Shown here in pieces: positions 1 to 7,553 of a DNA stretch of 64,000 nt. The notes below the pieces were generated by a model that was given only the letters and a program-made list of their open reading frames with translations, was not told the DNA's origin and did not search any database. The DNA comes from a marine actinobacterium MedAcidi-G3. GTDB taxonomy: Bacteria > Actinomycetota > Acidimicrobiia > Acidimicrobiales > Poriferisodalaceae. Numbering within the stretch: the first letter of the stretch is position 1; the number at the start of each line of letters is the position of its first letter. The translations under genes were made by a program, and so were the position numbers. The stretch covers positions 62,001 to 126,000 of the forward strand of contig JUEP01000005.1 in the NCBI GenBank assembly GCA_000817105.1, in the 5' to 3' direction.

Positions 1-956
1 AACATTGCTGTTTCGGTCATGCCATATCGTTCAAGGACGCGTTGACCTGTTATCTGATAAATCTTGTGATGCAGTTCAGCAGCGAGAGGGGCTGAACCGG
101 AAACACACAACCGAAGTTTCTTTAACTCGTTTGATCTTGGTGATTCAAGCAACCTGCCATACATAGTGGGCACACCAAAAAACATCGTGGCATCGAATTC
201 TTGTATCGAGTCCAGCACCTGACCTACATCGAACTCTGGCAATAAAACTGTTTTAGCTCCAACCGTTAAAGTGCCATGCAACCCCACTCCTAGCCCGTGC
301 ATATGAAAGAGCGGCAGTGCGAGTATTAACGTGTCATCGACTGTCCAACGCCACGCTATCTCTAGTCCGCGGACAGAAGAGAGCAAATTACCATGCGATA
401 ACACAGCCCCCTTCGGTCGGCCTGTCGTTCCCGATGTGTAACCAATTAACGCTGGCATGTCTGATTGGGCTTGGTCTAAGGGAACTCTGGGTCCCACCTC
501 CAACTCGACAGACGGAGACGTGACCACAACATTTGGATCAGCCGCATGTATCCACTCGGCCCATTCACGGTGTTCGACGATCGCCACCTTAGGTCTCGCA
601 TCAGTTACCACATGCGCGACTTCTTCAGCTTTGTACGCTCCATTGGTGGGCATAACTACGGCGCCCAATCTCAGAACCGCTGCGTGAGCTGCAACAAGTC
701 CTGAAGAACTTGCGGCGCTGAGCAACACGCGATCACCTGTCTCGACCCCAGCGTGTGCAAGCTTCCGCGCAATTGTTTCCGACTGCTCTAGGAGCTCTTG
801 CCCTCTAATCCAGCCTCGTTCCGGGTCGTGGATCACAGCGTCCTGTGGACGTTCTCGCCACCTAGCAACCCAAGTCGATGAGAGCGAGCCTCCAATGAGC
901 AGTTCAACTTCAGCAGGTTCTAACTCACTGGGAAGGTGCCGATGCCATGAACTCAT
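1..956 (-). CDS. AMP-dependent acyl-CoA synthetase (MatB/long-chain ligase type), 3' end cut by window
   Basis: Adenylate-forming ligase that would activate a carboxylic acid with ATP and join it to CoA. 318 residues are visible from the ATG at 956; the C-terminal part lies beyond the window edge. The ATP-binding P-loop reads YTSGTTGRPKG at about residues 173-183, followed by PLFHMHGLG and, at the edge, the A5 motif ERYGMTET, which is common in malonyl-CoA synthetase (MatB) and related ligases. The substrate cannot be told because the C-terminal domain is missing. It stands alone: tRNA-Glu and the transporter operon lie upstream on the same strand. MatB-like is a guess from the motif string; a medium- or long-chain fatty acid ligase is equally possible. 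Confidence 0.85.
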   Translation of the reverse strand, partial: MSSWHRHLPSELEPAEVELLIGGSLSSTWVARWRERPQDAVIHDPERGWIRGQELLEQSETIARKLAHAGVETGDRVLLSAASSSGLVAAHAAVLRLGAVVMPTNGAYKAEEVAHVVTDARPKVAIVEHREWAEWIHAADPNVVVTSPSVELEVGPRVPLDQAQSDMPALIGYTSGTTGRPKGAVLSHGNLLSSVRGLEIAWRWTVDDTLILALPLFHMHGLGVGLHGTLTVGAKTVLLPEFDVGQVLDSIQEFDATMFFGVPTMYGRLLESPRSNELKKLRLCVSGSAPLAAELHHKIYQITGQRVLERYGMTETAM

Positions 957-1068
957 AATTTGAACTTCTTTACTCAACTAGGCCAGTGACCATAGCGCCT
1001 TCCTGACAGCAGGCGCCCTGACCAAGTTGCAAAGTCAGTTATCAGAAAAGTAGAGGTTTAAGAAGAAG

Positions 1069-1144
1069 TGGCATCCCCAACGGGATTTGAACCCGTGCCG
1101 CCACCTTGAGAGGGTGGTGTCCTAGGCCGCTAGACGATGGGGAC
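1069..1144 (-). tRNA. tRNA-Glu (anticodon CTC)
   Basis: A cloverleaf reads on the minus strand: acceptor GTCCCCA with TGGGGAT, anticodon stem CCACC/GGTGG with loop CTCTCAA, hence anticodon CTC for GAG codons, and T arm ACGGG-TTCAAAT-CCCGT. The terminal CCA is encoded (1069-1071). The mature 73-nt body is 1072-1144. Confidence 0.95.
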
Positions 1145-1222
1145 TGGGTCGAGGGTCGAGGCCCTCGATCGAAGGGCCAGCATAGCGATCCAGGCTTATG
1201 ACGACACTGACTTCGACCTGGT

Positions 1223-2233
1223 TCACTGAGTGATTCCACCTCTCCGTCGGATCCCTGCAAGTCCACGAGGAAAGAGGAAAGTCAGCAAAATCAGTCCGAA
1301 ACCGAACACGAAGGCTGAGTCATCTAACAGACTGAAAAATTCGCCTACCGGACCCAAACCGTCAAACTCAGCAGCAACCTCACCGAGTTTTCCAACTACT
1401 GTGCGGGCCAGAACTCCAAGTACAGAGCCCCATATGGTCCCTAACCCGCCCACAACAGCTGAGGCGTAGATGATCAAAGATTCTTGCGCCGGGAACTTGT
1501 CTTGTGAAACGAATGGGACCAGAACAACCTGAAGTGCGCCGCACAAGCCTGCCAAAGCCGCACTTAGTGCAAATGTCGTTACTCGAGCTGAGATAAGGTC
1601 AACGCCGTAGACGGCAGCAGCAGTGGGATTATCTCGAAGCGCTCTCATTGAGCGACCGAAACGGCTATTGACGACGTTCCAGGTGGCCCACAACGCCAGA
1701 AGAACGATTAACACACAAAACAGGTACCTGTACACAGACGAGGCCATCCGGCTATCACCGGGCCACCATCCCGGGGCATCGAAGCGGGCTTCAATCGACC
1801 GACCGCTTACTCCTCCAGTTATCGAAGGAAACCTTTTACTTAGAGGCCGAAATACAATCGCTAGCCCCAAAGTAACGAGAGCTAAATGGATTCCCCTGAT
1901 TCTGAGAGCTGGGAGACCAGCTAGAGCGCCAAAAACACCCGCTGTAGCTGCCCCAAGGACTATTGCGACCAACCACGGTAGGGATAGGTCTGAAACGTAG
2001 TAACCGGTCGCGAAAGCCCCAACGCCGACGAAAACTCCGTGCCCGAGACTGATCATTCCTCCATAGCCCGTAGCGATATTGACCCCTAGCACTGCTAGAA
2101 CGCTCACAATAATTTGGCTCGTCTGTCTAAGACCAGTGGTCGAGGACAGAAAAGGGATCACAATTAAGGCCGCACCGAGTGCGGCTATTCCAAAGGCACT
2201 TAACCGACTGACACGATGTTCTGGAACGACCAT
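1223..2233 (-). CDS. livM: Branched-chain amino acid type ABC transporter permease, LivM family (second copy)
   Basis: Integral membrane permease of the LivM family, which with a LivH partner forms the channel of a high-affinity importer for leucine, isoleucine, valine or similar solutes (urea and amides in some relatives). At 336 residues it has the usual family length, is almost wholly hydrophobic, and carries the family stretch MISLGHGVFVGVGAFATGY near residues 60-78 and a conserved GGLGTIWGSVLG segment. Its ATG overlaps the stop of the upstream livH by one base (TGATG), so translation is probably coupled. It is the last gene of a six-gene operon livG-livF-livH-livM-livH-livM and one of two LivM copies there. 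No substrate-binding protein gene is next to it, so the substrate is not defined. Confidence 0.9.
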   Translation of the reverse strand: MVVPEHRVSRLSAFGIAALGAALIVIPFLSSTTGLRQTSQIIVSVLAVLGVNIATGYGGMISLGHGVFVGVGAFATGYYVSDLSLPWLVAIVLGAATAGVFGALAGLPALRIRGIHLALVTLGLAIVFRPLSKRFPSITGGVSGRSIEARFDAPGWWPGDSRMASSVYRYLFCVLIVLLALWATWNVVNSRFGRSMRALRDNPTAAAVYGVDLISARVTTFALSAALAGLCGALQVVLVPFVSQDKFPAQESLIIYASAVVGGLGTIWGSVLGVLARTVVGKLGEVAAEFDGLGPVGEFFSLLDDSAFVFGFGLILLTFLFPRGLAGIRRRGGITQ

Positions 2234-3180
2234 CAGACTCGTTCGATCCGTTTTGTTCCGAATAGGCCCGCCGGTCGGATTAACAAAATGACGACCATAG
2301 CTACAAGTGCTGGCAAAACACTTAACTCGAAGCCGATAAAGGGAACATAAGCTGGGATGAGCGTTTGGCTTAATCCGATAATGAGACCACCGACTAGCGC
2401 TCCTTTGGGTGAGTCCAGTCCCCCCAGTGTGGCTGCAGCGAACGCGTACACAAGAACTCTAAGCATCATGCTTGGTTCGAGTAAAACCGAATTGGCGCTC
2501 AGGCATGCGGCCAAAGCCCCAAATCCGGATGCGAGAGCCCAGCCATACATCAGTGTGGGTCCTACTCGCACGCCGACAAGTTCTGCGTTGGAAGGACTAA
2601 TCGAGACGGCTCTAAAGGCTAGTCCAGCGCGGGTGTGCCGCAACAACAACACCAGTAACACCAGTACTGACAGGAGTATTGCCCATACCCCCACAGTGGA
2701 GTAGCGAAGGCGGGCACCCAGAATCATAAAATGTTGACCGGCACCTGTAGGGAATATGGACGGAAAGAACCGTGGACCAGTTCCCCACCACTGAGCCATT
2801 AAGGAGTTTGTGGCTAATAGCAATCCAATGGTTATGTTGACCAAAGCTAAATCAGACGCCCCGCCGAGCGGTCTGATGAGGGCGCGTTCCGTCGCCGCGC
2901 CGACCAGCATTCCGCATATTACGGCGCCAGCAATAGCCAAAGGAATTGAAAACGGGACTCCTGGAATAAGGCCTGCCAGCCCTCCGCCTGTTAGCCGGGG
3001 TTGAGGGCCTGATAAAAGAACAAACGCAATGTAGGCGGTAAAGGTCGCCATCTCACCTTGCGCGAAATTGAGCAAACCTGTTGATCGAAAAATTATGACA
3101 AGCGCTAACGCCAGTGATGAATAAATAGCGCTGTTGAACAGCGCGTCAAAAATTCGTTGGAGCAGAAGAACGTAATCCAT
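2233..3180 (-). CDS. livH: Branched-chain amino acid type ABC transporter permease, LivH family (second copy)
   Basis: LivH-family permease, 315 residues, predicted 8 or so membrane helices. Family hallmarks are LLNFAQGEMATFTAY near the N terminus (residues 36-50), the central RAVSISPSNAELVGV segment and the C-terminal RPAGLFGTKR tail. It pairs with the downstream LivM and should use the LivF/LivG ATPases encoded upstream in the same operon. The ATG at 3180 lacks a clear Shine-Dalgarno sequence. A 100-base gap with a strong hairpin separates it from the upstream livM, so this second permease pair may be expressed at a different level from the first. Confidence 0.9.
   Translation of the reverse strand: MDYVLLLQRIFDALFNSAIYSSLALALVIIFRSTGLLNFAQGEMATFTAYIAFVLLSGPQPRLTGGGLAGLIPGVPFSIPLAIAGAVICGMLVGAATERALIRPLGGASDLALVNITIGLLLATNSLMAQWWGTGPRFFPSIFPTGAGQHFMILGARLRYSTVGVWAILLSVLVLLVLLLRHTRAGLAFRAVSISPSNAELVGVRVGPTLMYGWALASGFGALAACLSANSVLLEPSMMLRVLVYAFAAATLGGLDSPKGALVGGLIIGLSQTLIPAYVPFIGFELSVLPALVAMVVILLIRPAGLFGTKRIERV
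2258..2279 (-). repeat. 22-nt exact repeat, copy in second livH
   Basis: An identical 22-nt stretch lies here and at 4749-4770, at the same place in both livH genes (codons for RPAGLFG). Protein conservation explains part of it, but the synonymous positions are also identical, consistent with paralogy or gene conversion. Confidence 0.7.
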
Positions 3181-3229
3181 AGCAAAGACAATGAGACCGT
3201 ATCAAGAACTCTCGACGGGAGTCGCGTTT

Positions 3230-3253
3230 CGGGGGTGGCCGAAGCCACCCCCG
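3230..3253 (-). terminator. GC-rich stem-loop with UUCG tetraloop between livM and livH
   Basis: On the minus strand the sequence CGGGGGTGGC-TTCG-GCCACCCCCG forms a perfect 10-bp stem with a TTCG loop, a very stable tetraloop in RNA. No U-run follows, so it is a poor intrinsic terminator by the usual rule. It could be a partial terminator, an mRNA-stabilising end or a processing site that separates the two permease pairs. Confidence 0.6.
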
Positions 3254-3280
3254 AGGACGATGATTAGCAGGCAGTAGCCC

Positions 3281-4696
3281 TTAGTAGTTCACAACGAACC
3301 GTTGAAGTGCGTAAACGATTACGAACAACGTGCCGGCAGCACCTAAGAGACGAGCCATATTGGCCGTTCCTTGGACTGAGTCTGCGCGGTTTCCATCGGC
3401 GTGGGCTTTCAACTCGTTTGAACCAACCAGCATCGCTACTGGGGCGAGCAGAATGGTCATTCGTAAGCCGAATGCGAACACACCAACAATCAGGCTGTCA
3501 ACATTCATGAGAAGCCACCCAACTGCCAGTAGTACCGGAGGTACGATCGCCAGCTTCAAAGCAGAGTCAGCTCTTTTAGATTCCATGCCTGGATCAAAGC
3601 TTGAAATCGGTTGGATTGGATCTCCCGCCGGAGTTAAAGGCACGACCTTAATTAGCTTGCTCTGAACCATTCTTGCCAGCGAAACGATGCCGCCCGGAGC
3701 GAAGAAGGTGAACAAAATAAGGATCAAACCGAAAATTGCTTTTGCCAGCGGACCATCACCGTTAAGGGTGTATAGACCAAGAGGAATTGAAATTCTCTTA
3801 GTGAGGTCGTTCACCCATACGACGAAGAGGCCACCAACTATGGATCCTTGGATCGTTCCCACTCCACCAAGCACCAACCCGATGATGAGGTCAATAGCGA
3901 GAAGGAATGTGAAGTCTTGACCGGCTACGAAGCCTTTATCAAGACACCACATCAAGCCGGCTAGTGAGCCTAGCGAAGCACTGATAGCGAAGTTCATGGT
4001 CTTCACAATTGGAAGGTTGACCCCATAAACCGCTGCGCCGGCTTCGTTATCTCTAATTGCTAGCACCGCTCGGCCGGGTCGGCTGCGGAGATAGTTAGTG
4101 ATTACTAATAGGGTGATACCCAGCATCAATATGATGATCCAGTAACGGTATGCGGAACCGCCTCGAGCGCCATCTACGCCCGGCAACCATTCAAGGTAAC
4201 CCGGCGCTATGACTTCCTCGGAAACTCCTTTTCCGTTGGGTCCGCCCGTTCGAGCGGCGATACCTAGCTCATCGATATTTACCAAAGTTGGGAAGACAGC
4301 CGCTTGAGCAATCGTAACTAGGGCTAGATATAAGCCTTTCACCCTAAGTGCGGGAAGGCCGATCACCACTCCCATGATGAAGCCAACAATTAGGACAACG
4401 GGCAGAACTTGCCAGTAATCCCAGTTTTCATCCTGGACCATCGACGCTGTTACGAACGCCCCGATCCCCATGAAAGCTGAATGGCCGAGAGCCAACATGC
4501 CATTGAAGCCCACAACCAAGTTGACCGCCAAGATGGCGACGCTCATGATCAAGGCCCGGTTCATTTTTCCTATTTCGAATGGTTCTAAGACCAGCGGCGC
4601 GAGCACCAGGAAACCTGCTAGGTACAGCCACTGAACGTATTTCCACCGTTTATGTTCTGCGCTGTCTTTTGCAACGACAACCAGTGGTTCACTCAT
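3281..4696 (-). CDS. livM: LivM-family ABC transporter permease with C-terminal membrane extension
   Basis: LivM-family permease with the expected core (about residues 20-340, including LALGHSAFMGIGAFVTAS and the GGVGTIQGSIVGG segment) followed by about 120 extra residues. The extension has a charged linker and three more hydrophobic stretches, around LAIVPPVLLAVGWLLM, LIVGVFAFGLRMTILLAPVAML and LFVIVYALQRFV. Ordinary LivM proteins are about 300-360 residues; this one is 471. The ATG at 4696 was chosen because GAGGAG lies 7-8 nt before it; a TTG two codons upstream is possible. It is the third-to-last gene of the operon and pairs with the livH just upstream (27-base gap). The role of the tail is unknown. 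Confidence 0.88.
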   Translation of the reverse strand: MSEPLVVVAKDSAEHKRWKYVQWLYLAGFLVLAPLVLEPFEIGKMNRALIMSVAILAVNLVVGFNGMLALGHSAFMGIGAFVTASMVQDENWDYWQVLPVVLIVGFIMGVVIGLPALRVKGLYLALVTIAQAAVFPTLVNIDELGIAARTGGPNGKGVSEEVIAPGYLEWLPGVDGARGGSAYRYWIIILMLGITLLVITNYLRSRPGRAVLAIRDNEAGAAVYGVNLPIVKTMNFAISASLGSLAGLMWCLDKGFVAGQDFTFLLAIDLIIGLVLGGVGTIQGSIVGGLFVVWVNDLTKRISIPLGLYTLNGDGPLAKAIFGLILILFTFFAPGGIVSLARMVQSKLIKVVPLTPAGDPIQPISSFDPGMESKRADSALKLAIVPPVLLAVGWLLMNVDSLIVGVFAFGLRMTILLAPVAMLVGSNELKAHADGNRADSVQGTANMARLLGAAGTLFVIVYALQRFVVNY

Positions 4697-4723
4697 TTTC
4701 AAACTCCTCTTGTTGTTGTTGGG

Positions 4724-5674
4724 TTAGACGCGTTCAACTCGTCGGGTACCGAATAGGCCCGCCGGTCGGAACAGTAGGACGATAAGAATAATGAGGAACG
4801 CTGCAGCTAGCTGCAGGATCGACATGTAGAGCTGGCCGAATACCACCACGCCGCCCCAAGTAACGAGGACTGCTTGGATCAATCCAACGAGGATTCCCCC
4901 AAGGACTGCTCCACCGAGGCTGTCAAGGCCACCCAAAGCAGCTCCAGCGAGCGCATAAATAAGGATTGTCGCCATCATGTTGGGGTTCACGCCACCAAGT
5001 TGCGGTGCAACCAGAACGGCTCCCAGAGTTCCGAAAGCAGAGGCAATAGCCCAGCCGAATCCCAGAGTTCGTCCTGTGTGAACGCCAACCAAGCGGGCCG
5101 ATTCAACATTGGAGGACACAGCGCGGAACGCCAATCCAGCTTTCGTCTTGTTGAGGATCAGACCGAGAATGAAAAGTGCCAACGCAAGAGTTACCCAGAT
5201 ACCAATTGATTGGTATTTCAGCCTGCTGCCAAGCACCTCAACGAAACGGTCGCCTCCTACGCTAGGAACCCAATCTGGGAATTTCCCAAACGGATTGGAC
5301 AGGATACGAACTTGGTAGTTCCAGATGTCACCAGCGACTGCGTTGATAATCAGGAAAAGTCCGAGCGTTATCAATACAACAGGCAAGTGGTCTTCGGGGT
5401 CGAAGGGCCGGGTGAGAGATCGTTCGATCAATACACCAAGTCCTGCGCTGAGCAGCATGGCTAGAAGCATCGAAAGCCAGAGCCAAATTCCTTGTTCCAT
5501 GTGAAGCACATAAACCAAGAAAGCACCAAGCATCGCTAATTCGCCCGTGGCGAAGTTAATTAGCGTGGTCGCCTTGAAGATAAGTACGAGTGCTAATGCA
5601 ACGGTGCCGTAGATAGCGCCGAGGCTTAGCCCATTAAAGATGAAGTCCGGGAGGACGTCAAAGTTCCAGTTCAT
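4724..5674 (-). CDS. livH: Branched-chain amino acid type ABC transporter permease, LivH family (first copy)
   Basis: LivH-family permease, 316 residues, multi-spanning inner membrane protein. It shows the family motif TLINFATGELAMLGAF near residue 35-50, RAVSSNVESARLVGV in the middle, and the C-terminal RPAGLFGTRR. A GGAGG stands before the ATG at 5674, and the upstream livF ends 15 bases before the gene, so the genes form one transcript. Together with the next livM it makes the first of two permease pairs. Its C-terminal end shares 22 identical bases with the second livH. The substrate is probably a branched-chain amino acid or similar compound, but no binding protein is present to confirm this. 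Confidence 0.9.
   Translation of the reverse strand: MNWNFDVLPDFIFNGLSLGAIYGTVALALVLIFKATTLINFATGELAMLGAFLVYVLHMEQGIWLWLSMLLAMLLSAGLGVLIERSLTRPFDPEDHLPVVLITLGLFLIINAVAGDIWNYQVRILSNPFGKFPDWVPSVGGDRFVEVLGSRLKYQSIGIWVTLALALFILGLILNKTKAGLAFRAVSSNVESARLVGVHTGRTLGFGWAIASAFGTLGAVLVAPQLGGVNPNMMATILIYALAGAALGGLDSLGGAVLGGILVGLIQAVLVTWGGVVVFGQLYMSILQLAAAFLIILIVLLFRPAGLFGTRRVERV
4749..4770 (-). repeat. 22-nt exact repeat, copy in first livH
   Basis: Partner of the stretch at 2258-2279; both encode RPAGLFG at the LivH C terminus with identical codons. Confidence 0.7.
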
Positions 5675-5689
5675 TGCTTTTTGCCCTCC

Positions 5690-6418
5690 TCAAGCACCCA
5701 AGTACGCTTCCTGCACTGCAGGATCGTTCTTGAGTTTGTCAGCGGATCCGTGCAGCGTTATCTCACCAGACTCAATCACATAGCCGTAATCGGCCATATC
5801 GAGAGCGAGATTCGCGTTTTGTTCCACCACAAGCATTGTGAGGCCTGTCTCTTTGTTCAGAGTCGTGAAACGTTCAAATAGGTCTTCAATAATCAGCGGT
5901 GCCAGCCCAAGTGATGGCTCATCCAAAAGGAGGAGTCGGGGTCGACACATGAGTGCTCGGGCAACGGCAAGCATCTGCTGCTCGCCACCAGAAAGCGAAC
6001 CAGCTAGCTGGTCGCTCCGCTCACTCAGACGAGGAAAGATCTCAAACCAGCGATCGACGTCGTCTTTCACCTCTTTATCTTTTCTGGTGTATGCACCAAT
6101 CATCAAGTTGTCTAATACCGACAACTCTGGGAAGGTGCCTCGACCTTGAGGCACGTGTGCAACGCCTTTCCTCACGATGTCAGCGGTTCCAGCTCGGGAG
6201 ATATCTTCTTCTCCTAGTACAACCGAACCACTGGTAGAGCACATGTTGCATATCGCTCGGAGGGTGGTGGTCTTGCCGGCACCATTAGCACCGAGAATCA
6301 CCGACACACCTTTTGAGGCAACTTCGAAGTCCAATCCTCGGAGGACTTCTACAGCACCGTAGGAGGCGTGGAGGTTTTCGACCTTCAAGCCGACTTCGTC
6401 AAAAACGTCATCAACCAT
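5690..6418 (-). CDS. livF: ABC transporter ATP-binding protein LivF
   Basis: One of the two nucleotide-binding subunits of the Liv-type importer. The 242 residues show Walker A GANGAGKTT (about 42-50), the ABC signature LSGGEQQMLAVARAL, Walker B RLLLLDEPSLGLAP and the switch His region VVEQNANLAL, all intact. The family assignment to LivF (TIGR03410/UrtE-like) follows from the short length and the VENLHASYGAVEVLRG start. The ATG overlaps the livG stop by one base (TAATG). In the operon one LivF and one LivG serve two LivH/LivM pairs. Confidence 0.93.
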   Translation of the reverse strand: MVDDVFDEVGLKVENLHASYGAVEVLRGLDFEVASKGVSVILGANGAGKTTTLRAICNMCSTSGSVVLGEEDISRAGTADIVRKGVAHVPQGRGTFPELSVLDNLMIGAYTRKDKEVKDDVDRWFEIFPRLSERSDQLAGSLSGGEQQMLAVARALMCRPRLLLLDEPSLGLAPLIIEDLFERFTTLNKETGLTMLVVEQNANLALDMADYGYVIESGEITLHGSADKLKNDPAVQEAYLGA

Positions 6419-7179
6419 TATGAGCTCCCTAGGTAGGCCTCGATAACTTCCGGGTCGTTACGAACGACATCCGGGTCACCGTCAGCTATTTTGCGACCAA
6501 AGTTAAGTACAACAAGCTTTTCGCTGATTCCCAGAACCATGCGCATGTGATGCTCAACTAACAACACAGTCAGGTTATGTCGATCACGAAGATCTTTAAT
6601 GTCTTGAGCAAGCGAGTCCACTTCGGCGTGGGTAAGACCCGAAGCTGGCTCATCGAGCATGATCAACCTGGGGTTCGCTATTAAAGCTCGGGCTAGTTCG
6701 ATTCGTTTTAAGGTACCGAACGGCAGTCCAGCTGCAGGGCTGTAGGCGACATCAGTGAGGTTTAATTCATCGAGAGCAGCCCAAGCTCTGTCTCTAAGAT
6801 CCGCTTCTTCTTTTCGCATTGAAGGGAGCCGAAGAGCGGAAGTCATGACATTCGCTTTGGTGTTGGTGTGGTCACCTACCATCACGTTTTCAATAACTGT
6901 CATGCCTGGCCACAGTGCCAAGTTCTGGAATGTTCGGTAGACGCCCACACGGCTAATTTCGTGTGCGGACATCGCAGTTAGATCTTCGCCATCGAAGGTA
7001 ACTGATCCGGTTGTCGGGTCGTAGATCCGACTCACCACGTTGAACAACGTGGTCTTACCTGCACCGTTCGGTCCTATGAGCCCGAGAATTTGTCCTTCAT
7101 CCATGGTGAATGACAAATCATCAAGCGCAACAATTCCGCCGAATCGGACAGTGATGTCTGAGACTTCGAGCAACGCCAC
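6418..7179 (-). CDS. livG: ABC transporter ATP-binding protein LivG
   Basis: First gene of the liv operon and the second ATPase subunit. Walker A is GPNGAGKTT, the signature region is LPFGTLKRIELARAL (LivG proteins typically have LPYGxQRxLEIARAL in place of LSGGQ), Walker B is RLIMLDEPASGL, and the switch His is in LLVEHHMRMV. The GTG at 7179 was chosen because GAGAGGGGG lies about 9 nt before it; a TTG at 7209 would add ten residues that contain the Shine-Dalgarno itself. The product is 253 residues, as usual for LivG. The 211 bases upstream up to tRNA-Gln hold no gene, so no substrate-binding protein opens the operon. Confidence 0.93.
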   Translation of the reverse strand: MALLEVSDITVRFGGIVALDDLSFTMDEGQILGLIGPNGAGKTTLFNVVSRIYDPTTGSVTFDGEDLTAMSAHEISRVGVYRTFQNLALWPGMTVIENVMVGDHTNTKANVMTSALRLPSMRKEEADLRDRAWAALDELNLTDVAYSPAAGLPFGTLKRIELARALIANPRLIMLDEPASGLTHAEVDSLAQDIKDLRDRHNLTVLLVEHHMRMVLGISEKLVVLNFGRKIADGDPDVVRNDPEVIEAYLGSS

Positions 7180-7390
7180 GCGTTGCACCCCCTCTCTCGT
7201 TGAACGCAAAGGCTTAGTGCCTAGCGAATGCGCAAATTACCAGTCTGAACCGGTCACGCAAGTTTCGTTTGCCTACTTCTACTATTTTATCTGTGCTTTC
7301 TTAGCTCATAAACGGGCCAAAAGCGCTAACCACTGGGCTCTATCCTAAGGATTTTCTCGACTCAGGTAAAATAAAAATTTAAGTTTTTTG
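7180..7390. other. Upstream region of the liv operon, no gene seen
   Basis: 211 bases between livG and tRNA-Gln. The part next to the tRNA is AT-rich. I could not find a convincing -35/-10 pair, leader ORF or riboswitch fold; the promoter of the liv operon probably lies here. Confidence 0.4.
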
Positions 7391-7462
7391 TTCGGGGAGG
7401 AGGACTCGAACCCCCAACGACTGGACCAGAACCAGATGTGTTGCCAATTACACCATCCCCGA
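7391..7462 (-). tRNA. tRNA-Gln (anticodon CTG)
   Basis: Cloverleaf on the minus strand: acceptor TCGGGGA/TCCCCGA (7 bp), D stem GTGT/ACAC, anticodon loop TTCTGGT giving anticodon CTG for CAG codons, and T arm GGGGG-TTCGAGT-CCTCC. CCA is not encoded, unlike the tRNA-Glu in this window. It lies 91 bases downstream of gltX on the same strand, which is notable because GluRS must charge this tRNA with Glu if the cell lacks GlnRS. Confidence 0.93.
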
Positions 7463-7553
7463 TCGGATGGGCTCAAGAAAGCAGGAGTGTCAGGGTAGCG
7501 CGGTCATTTCGATCAACAAACAACGTCTTTCCGCAATTGTCGTGCCCTCAGCT

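Noticed and set aside
7177-7209. TTG at 7209 as the livG start
   Set aside because: The ten extra residues contain the Shine-Dalgarno stretch GAGAGGGGG, which fits the GTG at 7179 far better.
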